Shown here: one piece after another, positions 30,204 through 41,269 of the stretch
How the letters are laid out: every line of letters begins with the position of its first letter
Numbering within the stretch: position 1 is the first letter of the stretch
From: Vicia villosa
Lineage: Eukaryota > Streptophyta > Magnoliopsida > Fabales > Fabaceae
Direction: 5' to 3'
Assembly: GCF_029867415.1 (NCBI RefSeq)
Contig: NW_026705922.1
Location: 298,506-362,505 of the forward strand
Length of the DNA stretch: 64,000 nucleotides
Notes under the pieces: model-generated
Databases searched by the model: none
The model's input: only the letters and a program-made list of their open reading frames with translations
Told to the model about the DNA's origin: nothing
Position numbers and translations under genes: made by a program

Positions 30204-30585
30204 ATAAGTTGGCAGTAGAGGAACGGTTCATTTTAATGTTTGATTAGACTGCGTTTGGTATTCCAAAGAGAAGTTATGGCTTCCGCCGATTCCCGCCCTT
30301 GGAAGTTGAAGTGTAATCATGATGAGAACTGATGCACGCACGTCTCAAATAGACGTTTTGGAAAAGGTGACGCCAGCTTTCAATGATGGTTACGGCTAAG
30401 GGTAGTAGAAACGTCAAGTCTAGGATCAAAGGGCTGCGAAGGGTAATCATGTCACGTGGTTTATATTTATTAAAATTACTGTGACAGTGAAAAAATATAT
30501 TTTGGCAAGTTTTAGAGAATTGCTGGGGCATTACTTATGACAACTGCAAAATAAAATATGTGGGAAGATTGAAAGATAAAGTTGC

Positions 30586-30609
30586 ATATATATATATATA
30601 TATATATAT
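30586..30609. repeat. (TA)12 microsatellite
   Basis: An uninterrupted run of alternating AT between GTTGC and TTCTTGG. Confidence 0.95.
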
Positions 30610-31751
30610 TCTTGGAGAAGTTTGATTACAAAACAAGGTAAGTACGCAGCACAAAAGAAAGTACAAGGTTCAGAGCAACTAATTAAAATCTTTGGGAAGG
30701 TTATCTTTTATCTTCGAGTATTGGATCTCCCATAAGGACATATGAAGTTCGATCAATGCCTGTTGTCTTTTCAGTTCTTCGATTTCTGGCACTAGCTGCT
30801 GTGCCGTCTCGAAATGTCGAATCCCTGACTGCGCCACTTCAGTTAATTCATCTTGATTGGTTTTCTGGATTTCTACCTGACGAGACTGGGCATCCTTTAT
30901 CTTCCCTTTGAGTTGCTCAATTTCTTTTTTCCAGGCTTTGATATTTGTCTCACACTCTTCATATTCTCGTTGGTTCTTCGAACGCTCGAGCTTAAGGGTT
31001 TCAACCTTCTTCGTTGCATCGTTAGCAGCTTCCCATGAAGAACTGTGAGAAGTCATTTTTGCTGTGAGCTGTCCGTCAATATCCCGTTTTCGAAGGAGAT
31101 TAGATTGGAGTTATTCAATCAGAGAGCTCAATAAAACAATTACTTCTGAGATTTCCACTGGAACAAGCAGTAAATCCACTTTCTTCAGAAGGTTGTTTAG
31201 ACCATAATATTTGGTGGAATCCTTGCTAAGAGCTTCGACGAGGTTGGTTTCAAAGAACCTCTCTCTTATCTGATGAAGGAGTTTAGGAATATCATCCTTG
31301 TCACCAGCACCTGCCAAGACAGTCGAAGGAGTTCCAAGGGACGAAGCGCTATCGATACTCATCATGGTCTTGAGAAAGCTCACAGGATCAGTCTTCTTGA
31401 GTTTCTCTAGTTCTGAAGGAGTAGGTAACGCAGGGGCTTGCTTCGAAGTAGTCCCAGGAATGACTGTGGTTCCAAGGTTCGAAGTTTCAATAGAACCAGG
31501 TGTAGCCAGTTTGGAAGTTTCTTCTGCAGCATCTTGTTCAAATATGGTATCTTCGCTGCCAGTTGGTTGTCCAGCTGCGTTACCACTATTCGAACATTGC
31601 GGATTTTCCTCCATAGTTTCATCTTGATGTATGGGTGGAGACTCATCATTTGAATGGATTTCTTCAACAGACGTAGTCGGGATAATGGTTGCAAGAGGTT
31701 GAGTGTCTTCGAGAACGGGAGAAAGCACATGAGGTTCGTGTTGAGACACAC

Positions 31752-31832
31752 CTGTGATGGACAGTTAAAGTCGATCAAAACGGAGGAAAAGGCAGAAAAA
31801 TCCATCTGTCATTCAAAAGAGCAGACATTTAC
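31752..31832 (-). other. Intron 3 of antisense cassette 1 (81 bp)
   Basis: Donor GAG/GTAAATG, acceptor CATCACAG, phase 1 on both sides, joining a split Gly codon. T-rich middle. Confidence 0.78.
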
Positions 31833-31902
31833 CTCGAAGGTTGTGATGGTCAATATGTAAACTTGAGGCTTTGAGATCAGAAGTAGTGGTGCCAGCATCA
31901 TC

Positions 31903-31984
31903 CTACATTTACAAGGTAAAAATGTGAGCTTAATCATTAGAATTAGAATGTAAAGAAATGGTTAAATGGTGAAACCCAAAATAC
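31903..31984 (-). other. Intron 2 of antisense cassette 1 (82 bp)
   Basis: Donor AAG/GTATTT, acceptor TGTAG/GATGATG, phase 0; T-rich, with CTAAT branch-like text upstream of the acceptor. Confidence 0.78.
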
Positions 31985-32251
31985 CTTGGTCGGAATGTTG
32001 TCTGGACTGGAGTTATGACTCTCCATAATGGGGATAGTGCTAGCAGCCTTCAAGGGTGAGTCCTCATAAGATACCTTGTCACTCGAAGAGGTGAGCTTCG
32101 AAGTCCCAGATCTCTTTCCTTTGGCTGAAGGGGTGGCAACTTTTTGTTTTTTCTTTATTGTTTGTCTGGTGCGAGGAGGAGATTTATCTTCATCGTTTGA
32201 GTCGGCTGTTGGAGGAACTTTCCGCTTCGAAGGTGTTGGAGGTTTCGAGCT

Positions 32252-32325
32252 CTGAAGTACATATTAAAACCAAGTGAGTGACATTCATTAAATTTTACAA
32301 GCTAAAATATAAGGTATCCATGTAC
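32252..32325 (-). other. Intron 1 of antisense cassette 1 (74 bp)
   Basis: Donor GTACAT after an ACG codon, acceptor TACTTCAG, phase 0 on both sides; AT-rich, with an in-frame stop if retained. Confidence 0.75.
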
Positions 32326-34598
32326 CGTAGGTTTCTTGCCAGTGGTGACAGAGTCACTCCCACTCGCCCGGGTGTTCCTCGAAGTTCCAGAACCCTTTTG
32401 TACAGGGGCTTCTTTGATTTGTCTCTTTCGAGCAACAATTGTGAACAAAATGTAAATCAGTATTTCAATGAAAAAGGAAGAATTAGTCGAAGGATTGTCT
32501 AAACCCCAACCTTCAGGTATTGGAGTCAAAACGCGAACATGCTCGAGATCTATATGAAGATGTCCTTTGAAAGTATCCAAGGTGTGCTTAGTCGGGACCA
32601 CTCGTTCAGCGCGTTTTTTAGTTTGTTCCTGAAGAATTTTCATAGGATTCCCACACACAAACCACTCTGGAAAAGGAGGGCTTAAGGCCACCCCAAAATC
32701 AGCACTAGGAAGTGGAGGAAATTTTGGAGGATGAAGTTCGAAAGCCACTTTATAGCGTAGTTCAGGTGGAACAGACGTAGGCAATTTCAACTTATCCAGT
32801 TTAGCAGAAAACTTTTCACGTAAAGTAACTGCAGCCTCACGAACGGTCCGACTAAGGTCATCAGGCCTGTAGATAGTTTCAAAGAACTTTTGAAATGCTT
32901 GAATTTCTTTAATATGAGTCGAAGTACCTTTCTGGAAATTCTCCTGCACATCAGCAAAAGCTGCAGTTAGTTCCCGAGTAAGGCTTTCGGCATCGAAGAT
33001 TTGCGTAAAATAATATTCTGTCCACCATTGATGAAAATCTATGGTAGAGTAAAAAGCAGGCTCAAAGGAAACGGGAGACAAAGTGGTGATGCCAACATAT
33101 CGGGAGATTTTTGATTCATATTCATCTTCTGTCAGATGCGAAGTGTGTAGACACATGTGATTCCTTTTGTCATACAAACACTTTGGTTTGAGTTGAACCA
33201 GCCCAAATTGTCTTGAAACCAGATTTGGTTGATAGCAGAGGAGACAGCAATGACTTTTTGGAGATCGAAGTTGGTGATATAACAGCTTTGGGGTGAGGAA
33301 AGCTTCCCAGATGGCCATAGACTCAGCTTGTTGGTCAGGAGAAGTTGTTGGAAATTCTCGAGTAAACCATTCGGGACCCACCTTACGTTGTACGAATGGA
33401 GCCATCGAAGGAGTGAATGGATGACGTTCAGCAAACATCATTATGAATGCCAGGAAGGTTTCACGAAGTTTGCCACTTTCTTCCTTGGGAGTTAGGTAAG
33501 CCAATCTGGTTCCTTCCACTGTTCGATCCTTTATGTCTGCACTTTCTTCGTCCACGACATTTTTATATGGAAGGTGAGCCTCGAAAGTGGCATTAAGCCA
33601 TAGTTGCAACAGCCAGAAAGGACCAGCGAAAAGAAGAGATCCTGTTTTGTAGTTCTTAACAAGGTCCGTTGCCTCACCAAGATTCTCATAAAGAAATCCT
33701 AGAATTAACTGGCTTAGGTTTAACTTTATCCCAGCATTTAACTGGTTAGCCATGCAAAGATATCTTTTTGCTACTTGTATGGACCTAGAGCAAAAGACGC
33801 ATCTCGAGAGCCAAAGTGCTAGAAAAGCTATGTGTTCTTCGTCAGAAACGTCTGGGTCCGTTTTGTTGTGGTATTGTTGAATGAAGGCAGTATAGGTGAC
33901 TGTTGCTTCATTAAAATTGATGGTGTCAGTATCCATGAAATTAGGGTCGAAGGTTTCCCCAGTTGGTCGAAGCCCTGTAATGGCAGCTACATCGAAGAGG
34001 TAGGGGTAACCATTCCGCATGGAAGGTGAAAAGTATTGTGAGAAGCATCCCAGAAGTAAACTGACACTACTAGCATGGTTTGGTTATATTCTAAGCCTGT
34101 CTTGGATAATTGGATTAAATCATAAATCCCTAGTTGTTTTCAGAAAGGCGCTTTTTGCTTTTCTACCTTCGTTAGCCAAGCATAATACAGTTCAGGATCC
34201 TTTGCTAAAGGGATTGACCTAAAGACTTTCACAAAATTGGTTACATAGTTTAACCTAATTTTATCTAAGGCCAAAGGAGTTTCAGTTGAGGTTTCTTTTG
34301 GGCTACCAGGGCTGGCTGAGACTGGGTGACCTTCATCGTCTATCTTACTCTTGCTAACTAAAGGCCTAGTTTTGTAATAAGCAGGAAAGAATTTATTCAA
34401 AGAGGAGTTATTTTCTCCTGGTAAAGGACCCATGAAGGCATGAGTTTTTCCAGAAAGTTCAAAGGGAATGATTACCTGAGAAGCATAGATGGCGCGCGCC
34501 TCTGCAGTATTTGGACTTGGTATGTGTTCTTGATTCCCTGTCCGCGTAGGATTTTGAAATTTTACAATGGGTTGAAGAACATTTGAAGAAGACGCCAT

Positions 34599-35030
34599 GG
34601 ATAAAGTTTGATTTGGGAATTGGGTTTGAATGTAACCGAAGATGTTCTTTTCTGTGGAGAGAATGAGGAGATAGAAGTGAAAGTTATATGAAGGTAGAAG
34701 TTCAAGTATTTAAAGGTTTAACGGAAACCCTTTCAAATCTTTTGGGTAAAAGCCAAGAGACACGCGGTAGGCGTTGATTTAATCCAACGGCGGTCAAATA
34801 ATTATTAGCTTTACTCCTAGTATATAGGAGTAATGATCATGAAGTAAGACCAGCACGTGGGAATGTAATTAGTTATGAGAAGACATCTTTGAAAATGACA
34901 AGACGTTTTGGAAACAGAGTCATAAATGATTATGACGTCAGTCAATAGTCTTGGGACTCTAAGAAGTAAGTAAAACGAAATCTCGTTATAACAAGAAACG
35001 CATATTTCTCTTGTTTTCGAAACAGGCATT
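34599..35030 (-). promoter_or_regulatory. Promoter and leader of antisense cassette 1
   Basis: On the minus strand a TTTAAATA box (34708-34715) is followed by a CT-rich leader of about 110 bp to the ATG at 34598. From 34740 to 35030 there is AT-rich sequence without ORFs, up to the element B polypurine tract. Confidence 0.5.
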
Positions 35031-35044
35031 TATTGGGGGCAATT
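35031..35044 (+). promoter_or_regulatory. Polypurine tract of element B
   Basis: TATTGGGGGCAATT abuts the 3' LTR start TGTTAGC; it is the plus-strand primer site for reverse transcription. Confidence 0.8.
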
Positions 35045-35997
35045 TGTTAGCTGAAGATTTTGTTTGGGAAGAATATCCTTCGAAGGTTTGAAATTCGAAG
35101 GAAGATGGTTACTGATGACCATCTTTGAGATCAAAAATGGCTACTGATGGCCATGTTCGAGAATGATGGTTTAAGTTAGGACGGAGACAGTTAGCACTGA
35201 AGCTAAATTCGAAAAGAATCATCTTTTGGGACTTAAACGTTTTTACAAAATATGTAAAGTACTGAAGCTTAGCGTATTTTTGTGGCATTCTCGATTCTGA
35301 TTACGTTGCCACGCGTCGAAAGAGGGTTCAGGCGGGAGGATTTGAATTTCGAAGTAGTTTATATAACTGCACAAAGACAGATGGCATCCCAAGGATTCTC
35401 GTGAGTAACGTGGCATCAGATTAGTGTAGGACCGTTAGGGTCGAAATTAGTATAAATAAGGGTCTTAGTATTAGGATTCCAGGTGTTCAATTTGTACAAA
35501 TCACTCACATGTTGCTCAAGTATCAAGTGTTAAGAGAACGAGTTTCGCTAAGAAATGTACGTATGACACCAACACCATTTTAAATACATTTGTATCTTTC
35601 TTTATTCAAGTCTCTTTTGATATTACTGCATTTCGTTTACTTTCTGTCATTTACGTTCCTGCACTCTTTATCTTCATTCTACTTAGATTCGAAGCATTTA
35701 CGTTTCTACACTTTAAAGGTTCTTGCACTTTATAGTTTTGTTTTATATTTTGTCTTTATCTTACCCTTCACTGATGTTATATTTACATGTATAACAAGGT
35801 GATTGCTAATCTTTATTTCTTTGATTAAGTATTTCTTATTTCGAGACAAGCCAACCATAGACATAATTCGAACTATCATGAATAACAACCTTTTTGACTA
35901 TGTCCTAGGATCAATCTAGTCGATCCTGCGAGTAACCAAATCATATTTATTATAGTTTGGAAGACAAGCGGTTGTTTACCGGAAATCACCGTAAACA
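35045..35997 (+). mobile_element. 3' LTR of element B
   Basis: 953 bp, TGTTAGC to GTAAACA, then the right CGTAC copy (35998-36002). TATA box at 35451. About 17 differences from the 5' LTR were counted by eye. Confidence 0.93.
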
Positions 35998-36002
35998 CGT
36001 AC

Positions 36003-36098
36003 CTACGCCTACGCCTACGCCCCCAAATTCAATTTGGAGATTCCCCTACGTCGAGATCAACTGCCTTCTCAACAAAATTGGTATGCCCAAGGAGAGTC
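36003..36098 (+). mobile_element. Element A: LTR end and primer-binding site
   Basis: After the CGTAC copy the interrupted LTR resumes with three CTACGC units and ends CTTCTCAACA at 36074. TGGTATGCCCAAGGAGAGTC at 36079-36098 is alignable with the PBS of element B (TGGCACGCCCAGTGGGAC) and lies at the same spacing from the LTR end. That places A in the same Tat branch and orientation. Confidence 0.65.
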
Positions 36099-36811
36099 AA
36101 AAATCACCCTTTACTTCTACAAGTTAGAGAACTAAGAAGTAAAACAAAGTTATTGGATCAACAAAGGAGATTGTCCCTAGGATCAATAGGTTTTATCATT
36201 TCGAATTGTAAATTCCTAGTTGCTAAGTTGTATTTGGTGTAAAGCTTTGTACCTTTCGATTAGTAATTCAATAAAAATTCATGCATGTTTTGGAAATAAT
36301 TCATTCTCTTCTTTATTACTACGACTTTCTATTCCACTTTAACTTGTCACTTTCAATTATTAACAAACTCAAGGGAGAATAACTAACTAAATTTCGCTAA
36401 ACATATGCTTTCAATATAAGATCGAGCTGACGATGTAAGACATTGTTTCAAAATCCTAAACAGTGGAGAAATAAGGAGATAATCTGTAGTCAACCCCCTC
36501 AAACCAGAAGTTGGAGTTGTTTCTATTTTTTTAAAAAAATTAACCTTAATCTTAACCTGGGGCAGGGTAGACTTCGATTAGTTCAATGATGCATTCTTAT
36601 GTCAAGAGAATCAGTCCATCTAAGCAAAGGTTCAAGCACATCTTCATCCTCGCATTCATCATCCAATATTGAGGAATCAATGAAGATAAAATCCACGACG
36701 CATCGTTCAAGATTGAAGAAGCAACAAAGTTGAAGCTCACAAACCAAAGTCAACATGGCAGTCACATTATTCAAAATCCAAAAAGCAAAATTTTAAGAAA
36801 AGAGGGCCCGC

Positions 36812-36908
36812 TAAGTCAAATGGAAAATTCCATAAAGTAAAATAAGCGTGACTTAGGCAAAAGTTAGGGCATCATCCCGATGGACCAAATTCAAAAGAAT
36901 TGGTCCAT
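36812..36908 (+). promoter_or_regulatory. Two hairpins with GGCAAAA flanks in element A
   Basis: TAAGTCA (36812-36818) pairs perfectly with TGACTTA (36849-36855) and encloses an inner ATGGAA/TTCCAT hairpin; it is followed by GGCAAAAGTTAGGG. Next, ATGGACCAAATTC (36880-36892), loop AAAA, GAATTGGTCCAT (36897-36908) is followed by GCAAAAAATAATAAGGG. Both resemble the post-pol hairpins of element G (56760-56904) in stem length and 3' flank. Confidence 0.65.
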
Positions 36909-37730
36909 GCAAAAAATAATAAGGGATAAAAAAAAAAAAAGTGGAGGATAATCTTGTGACTGCTAAATCATTAAAGCTTCCCATCAACGCTTGGATCTTA
37001 ACAACATTCTTCATTGGCGCTTGGATCTTCACTAATGCCTCTGCTCATCATCGGAACAAAACAACCTCTCTTGCAAACTGAATACACCCATTGGATTAAT
37101 CGAATTTAGGATTGGAGAATATCAAGGAGAATGGGGTGGGATAAATAAATTTTAAGCCATATATCCTTTGTTTCTTAAACCACGAACCATGGCCAAGATA
37201 CAACCTTTAAAATTCCTAATTGAAGCAAGGTCAACTATGAAAGCATACTTGGCATAAAATTGGTTAAACTAATTCCTATTGTTTGTTAATGACTCTTCGC
37301 ATCTTCCATCTCTAATCATCCATTTCTATTTCATAACGAACTCCAATTTCAAAACTGGCATAACTAAGAATAACTTTTCAAATGGTACAACTTTACTTTT
37401 AAATCAATACTTAGCATCAAGGAGATTTTGAGATTGGTGGATCATTTTAAGAAGCTTCTAATTAGGGGAAAACATATAAGTTTCTCCCAATCATGGGCAA
37501 AATCCCAATGATCATAGGGGCACATGATCAAAAGATCCTATTGACTAGGGGCATTCATTTTAAAAGTCAATCAACTTGGGTCACACCTCGAAGCAATAAC
37601 AATCAAGGGCATATCCTTCAAAATTAAAATATTGGGGCAGTTCATATCTTAATGGTGGACCCAAGTTCCATTTTGAAGCAATTTCGAGTACAAACTTTCA
37701 AGATTCTTAGGGAAATCCGTATCGAATTGA

Positions 37731-38046
37731 TATCACGCCATGGTTAGCCCTCCATATCCTGGAGATCGAGAACAGACCTTTCGACTATCGAATGTTGAAG
37801 TAGTGCGTATCAAATTCGTATAGAAAGACTCAGATCCTGGAGAGTAGGGGCATTTCAAATCAACTTAATCTTGCGGCGTGTAGGATCCAAGTCTTTTTCG
37901 AACCGACTTCAAGTACAAAGACTCGAAAACTTGGGGCAATTCATATCGAATTAACATCGCACCATGGTTAACCCTCCATATCCTGGAGATCAAGGGCAGA
38001 CCTTTCAACTATCAAATGTTGGGGCAATGCATATCAAATTCGTATG
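37731..38046. repeat. Duplicated phrase, period 224 bp, element A
   Basis: CCATGGTTAGCCCTCCATAT-type text followed by CCTGGAGATC and GACCTTTC(G/A)ACTATC occurs at about 37737 and again at about 37961, within longer similar surroundings including CATATC(G/A)AATT. Confidence 0.75.
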
Positions 38047-38843
38047 ATAAGTAATTCTAAGTCAAAGGCGTGGAGTATTTCAAAAATCAAAATAATGGGC
38101 TAGACATCCCAAGTGCATACAACAATAAAACTACGTCTAAGCTCTTATCAAGACAAATCTCTACAAATAACCAACAAATTGGGGCAAGACATACCACAAA
38201 GGGGAAAATTGTCCTCATATTTTCACAATTCCCCCAATGAATCTCTCCTACGTCCGCAATCTTCGTATTCAAAATAACTATTTGGAAGTCATGCTAGCAT
38301 AACACCCTACCATCGTGTGACAAACAACCTTGTTACATTAGCAATCTCTCTACACCTTCGTTATCCACGACCCATCATTGGGGCATCATTCATGCATACT
38401 TAAGTCATGCATTCATCAAGGCACTTCTCCCTTGCATCGAGTCATACATATCATTTCATTCATCTGACATAGCATAAACCTAACTTCGTAAAGCCCAAAT
38501 TTTCATCAGCACTTCGACATCCACGTACATTAAAACACAAATACAATTCGATATCAACAAAAAGAGGGTATCAGGGTATTGGTTAAGGACCCAATGGTCT
38601 AGAAGGAGACTGAAATTTAAAATTTTGCTCATAAACATTTTGCGCATGTACAAAAGCATTACCAATATACACAAGCATTCACTCTAAGCCTCAATCAGTT
38701 AATGGCCCACCACAGGGACACCCATTGAAACATCCATACATTAATCATGTCGTTTCACTCCAGCATTAAACCATGCATATCGTCTAGTACATTCATATAC
38801 TACATATCACAAAATCCCAATTTTCATTAGCAAATACAAGTTA

Positions 38844-39003
38844 GTACAAAGTCCAGTTCTCGTCCTGAAAAATCATTACAAAGTCCAGTTCTCGTCCTGG
38901 CAAATCCTTACCAAGTCCAGTTCTCGTCCTGGCAAATCATTACAAAGTCCAATTCTCGTCCTGGAAAATCCTTACAAAGTCCAGTTCTTGTCCTGACAAA
39001 CCA
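38844..39003. repeat. 32-bp tandem repeat, five copies, element A
   Basis: AAGTCCAGTTCTCGTCCTG recurs about every 32 bp from 38848, with single-base changes. More degenerate (A/G)ATTCTCGTT(T/C)(A/G)G relatives continue to about 39115. Copies are directly adjacent without unique spacers. Confidence 0.88.
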
Positions 39004-39183
39004 TAATATACGATTCTCGTTTAGTAGTCAGTTCATGTCTGACTGTTACGTCAAAATCTGATTCTCGTTCGGTAACAAGTTCTCATCTGATGATGTTCCA
39101 ATTCTCGTTTGGAAGATATCATTTAATCCCCAAGCTCCTGGTCAAGTGTTGGTCAAATTTAGGGTTAAACATAATCATAAAAC

Positions 39184-39262
39184 ACCTATTCACAGGCTAA
39201 GCGCCTATTCACAGGCCAAAAGCACCTATTCACATGTCAAGAACGCCTATTCACAGGCTAAG
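39184..39262. repeat. ~21-bp CGCCTATTCACAGG repeats, element A
   Basis: Four copies of (A/C)(C/G)CCTATTCACAGGC(T/C)AA; GCCT and AGGC in each copy can pair over a six-base loop. Element F begins within the last, partial copy. Confidence 0.85.
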
Positions 39263-39268
39263 TGCCTA

Positions 39269-40399
39269 TGAAGGATAGAAAAACACTTAGAAAGGGGGGT
39301 TTGAATAAGTGTAGCTTTAAAACTTGTAAGATAAAAATAATTTGAACAATGATTTTTATCCTGGTTCGTTGTTAACTAAACTACTCCAGTCTACCCCCTT
39401 GGAGTGATTTACCTCACCTGAGGATTTAATCCACTAATCACACTTGATTACAATGGTTTTCCACTTAGACAACTGCTAAGTCTTCTAGAGTATCCTGATC
39501 ACAACCTGATCACTCTAGGAACAGACTGCTTAGACAACTTCTAAGACTTGCTAGAGTATACTGATCAACAACCTGATCACTCTAGTTCTTACAACTTAAT
39601 GTAAATAAATTCTTTTAAGAGTTACAATGCTTCTTATAAAGCTATTATCACAACTGTGATTTTCTGTTAAGTTTAAGCTTAAGTCTCACTAAGATATTAC
39701 AACAGCAATGTAGTGAGCTTGATGATGAAGTTTGAGAGCTTTTGAATTTGACAGCGATTCTGGATAGTGCACAAGTGTTGTATTTAGCTTCTCATCAGAA
39801 CTTCATATTTATAGGCACTTGAGAAGATGACCGTTAGGAGCATTTAATGCTTTGCGTAATCCGTACAGCATTGCATTTAATATTTCACTCTTTTGTCAAC
39901 TACCTCGAGCCTTGTTTCCGCTGTGTCTACTGACGTTGCCTTTAATAGCTTCTAACGTTCCTTTTGTCAGTCAGTGTAGTCTGCCAGTCTAGTACTTGCT
40001 TCTGATCTGATGTTTGTGTAAACAACGTTTGAATGTCATCAGAATCAAACAGCTTGGTGCAGAGCATCTTCCTGTCTTCTGACCTTGAAGTGTTTCTGAG
40101 CGTGATACCATGAGAACTTCAGTGCTTCTGCTTCTGATCTCAAGTTCTTCTGATGCTTCCATAGACCCATGTTCTGATTCTGCTTAACCATCTTCTGATG
40201 TCTTGCCAGACCATGTTCTGATGTTGCATGCTGAACCTTCTGAGTCAGTGCTTCTTGCGCTGATTTTGTGCATACTCTTTATATAATTCCTGAAATGGAA
40301 ATTGCATAGTATTAGAGTACCACATTATCTCATACAAAATTCATATGCTTGTTATCATCAAAACTAAGAATATTGATCAGAACAAATCTTGTTCTAACA
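39269..40399 (-). mobile_element. 3' LTR of element F
   Basis: Same family as the element E LTRs but visibly more diverged, so F and E are separate insertions rather than parts of one duplication. A TATA variant CCTATAAATA lies on the minus strand at about 39806-39815. The left flank is GCCTA; its partner is not in the window. Confidence 0.9.
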
Positions 40400-41269
40400 A
40401 TCTCCCCCTTTTTGATGATGACAAAAACATACATAAATGATATGAATTTGCGATCAGAATATCAGACGGCTAAAGCCAATTACACAGCTATATCATAAGC
40501 ATATAAAAATAGTGTGTGAATATGTCTCCCCCTGAGATTAGCAATCTCCCCCTGACATAAATACTAGAAGAATTTTATAAATAAAAGACTTCCCTGAGTA
40601 TTTCAGTTGAGACGTTCACATATGCTTAGATCTTCGGAACATTCACATCTTCTGATTCTTGCTTCCATAGGACAGCTTCAAAACTTGAATTTCCTAGATC
40701 TTCAGAATATTCATAGCTTCTGATTCTTGCTTCCATTGGACAGCTTCAGAGCTTGAATTTCTTCTTGAGTCATTGCATGCTGGATTGTATAAGAACATTT
40801 TTGAATGTACCAGAGCATCATCAGAGCATCGTTACATCCTGAAATGTTACAGAATAAACTAAACGACAAAAGTCAGCATGAATGAATCAGAACATAAAAT
40901 ATGTATCAGAACATATAATTATGTATCAGAGCACACAAACATAATGTTGCAGAGCATGTTTTGTAACTAAAAACATGCATCAGAACATATAAGGAATAAG
41001 AACGAAAGCATATTCTATCATCAGAATATCAGAACATTCTTCCTTCTTGCTTCTGATTCTTGAAGCTTTATAGCACTCAGCTTGCTTCAATTGACATGAG
41101 CTTGATTCTTTCTCCCAGCAACTGATAAAATAAATCAGATCTTTTATCACATTTTCTCCCCCTTTTTGTCATAACATCAAAAACATAAAAGATTCAGATG
41201 AAAAACAAAAAGACAAACACTTGAAAAAAAAGGATAATTTTCATTAAGCACGGAGAAAAGGTTCAGAAG
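39269..41269 (-). mobile_element. Element F: 3' end of a second Sirevirus of the element E family
   Basis: 39269-40399 is a 1131-bp LTR clearly homologous to those of element E (TGAAGGATAG start, TTCTAACA end), with shorter G run and indels. 40400-41269 matches the E 3' non-coding region: PPT AAAAAGGGGGAGAT on the minus strand, extra CTCCCCCTGA copies at about 40526 and 40547, repeats with GACAGCTTCA, and a distal CTCCCCCTTTTTG copy at 41157. Element G cuts it at 41270; the rest would lie beyond the window. No coding region is present. Confidence 0.9.

Larger units (their letters stand above)
30073..30678 (-). other. Intergenic DNA between antisense cassettes 1 and 2
   Basis: Holds the leader and TATA box of cassette 2, a (TA)n microsatellite at 30586-30609, and the presumed 3' untranslated end of cassette 1. 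No ORF is supportable; the short frame at 30274-30531 is chance. Confidence 0.6.
30679..34598 (-). pseudogene. Antisense cassette 1: multi-exon gene with plant-mobile-domain-like protein
   Basis: A minus-strand gene between pol and the 3' LTR of element B. Exon 1 (34598-32326) begins MASSSNVLQPIVKF and encodes a domain resembling the plant mobile domain of antisense ORFs known in Tat elements (LFDVAAITGLRPTGETFDP; FLALWLSRCVFC; FAGPFWLLQLWLNATF). Exon 2 is 32251-31985 (89 codons, Lys/Ser/Thr-rich, KKKQK), exon 3 31902-31833, exon 4 31751-30679, Ser/Thr/Glu-rich then a coiled coil (ETNIKAWKKEIEQLKGKIKD). Introns of 74, 82 and 81 bp all have GT-AG ends and keep phase. Lesions: a TGA at 34140-34142, a one-base frameshift near 34003, a TAA at 31111-31113. 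A possible extra intron near 32508-32423 (hydrophobic read-through) is uncertain. Upstream are a TATA box and a CT-rich leader. Function unknown; plant mobile domains are also found in host silencing factors (MAIL1/MAIN family). Confidence 0.78.
1354..35997 (+). mobile_element. Element B: Tat-lineage Ty3/gypsy retrotransposon with nested insertions
   Basis: Direct evidence is a near-identical LTR pair (1354-2305 and 35045-35997), the duplicated target site CGTAC immediately outside both (1349-1353, 35998-36002), a PBS after the first LTR and a polypurine tract before the second. The order is gag, a cysteine-pair/protease region, RT and RNase H on the plus strand, then two gene-like cassettes on the minus strand before the 3' LTR. 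Integrase coding sequence is not found. Element C interrupts RT. The sense genes carry stops and frameshifts, so this copy is dead. I counted roughly 17 differences between the LTRs, making B older than D, E or G. Confidence 0.93.
36099..39268 (+). mobile_element. Element A: non-coding internal region
   Basis: About 3.2 kb with no gag, protease, RT or integrase motif in any frame. It contains two hairpins with GGCAAAA-type 3' flanks (36812-36908) of the kind found after pol in Ogre, a duplicated ~80-bp phrase 224 bp apart (37731, 37955 region), 32-bp repeats at 38844-39003 and ~21-bp repeats at 39184-39262. The simplest reading is an element with gag-pol deleted, leaving leader joined to 3' untranslated DNA (a large non-coding retrotransposon derivative). 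Its 3' LTR is outside the window. Confidence 0.55.

Noticed and set aside
32423..32508. Fourth intron in antisense cassette 1
   Set aside because: The donor candidates are phase 1 and I found no acceptor keeping the frame; the region is open as read, so it is left as a possibility only.
38844..39003. Regular 32-bp repeats resembling a CRISPR array
   Set aside because: Units are directly adjacent with no unique spacers, and the setting is a plant retrotransposon.
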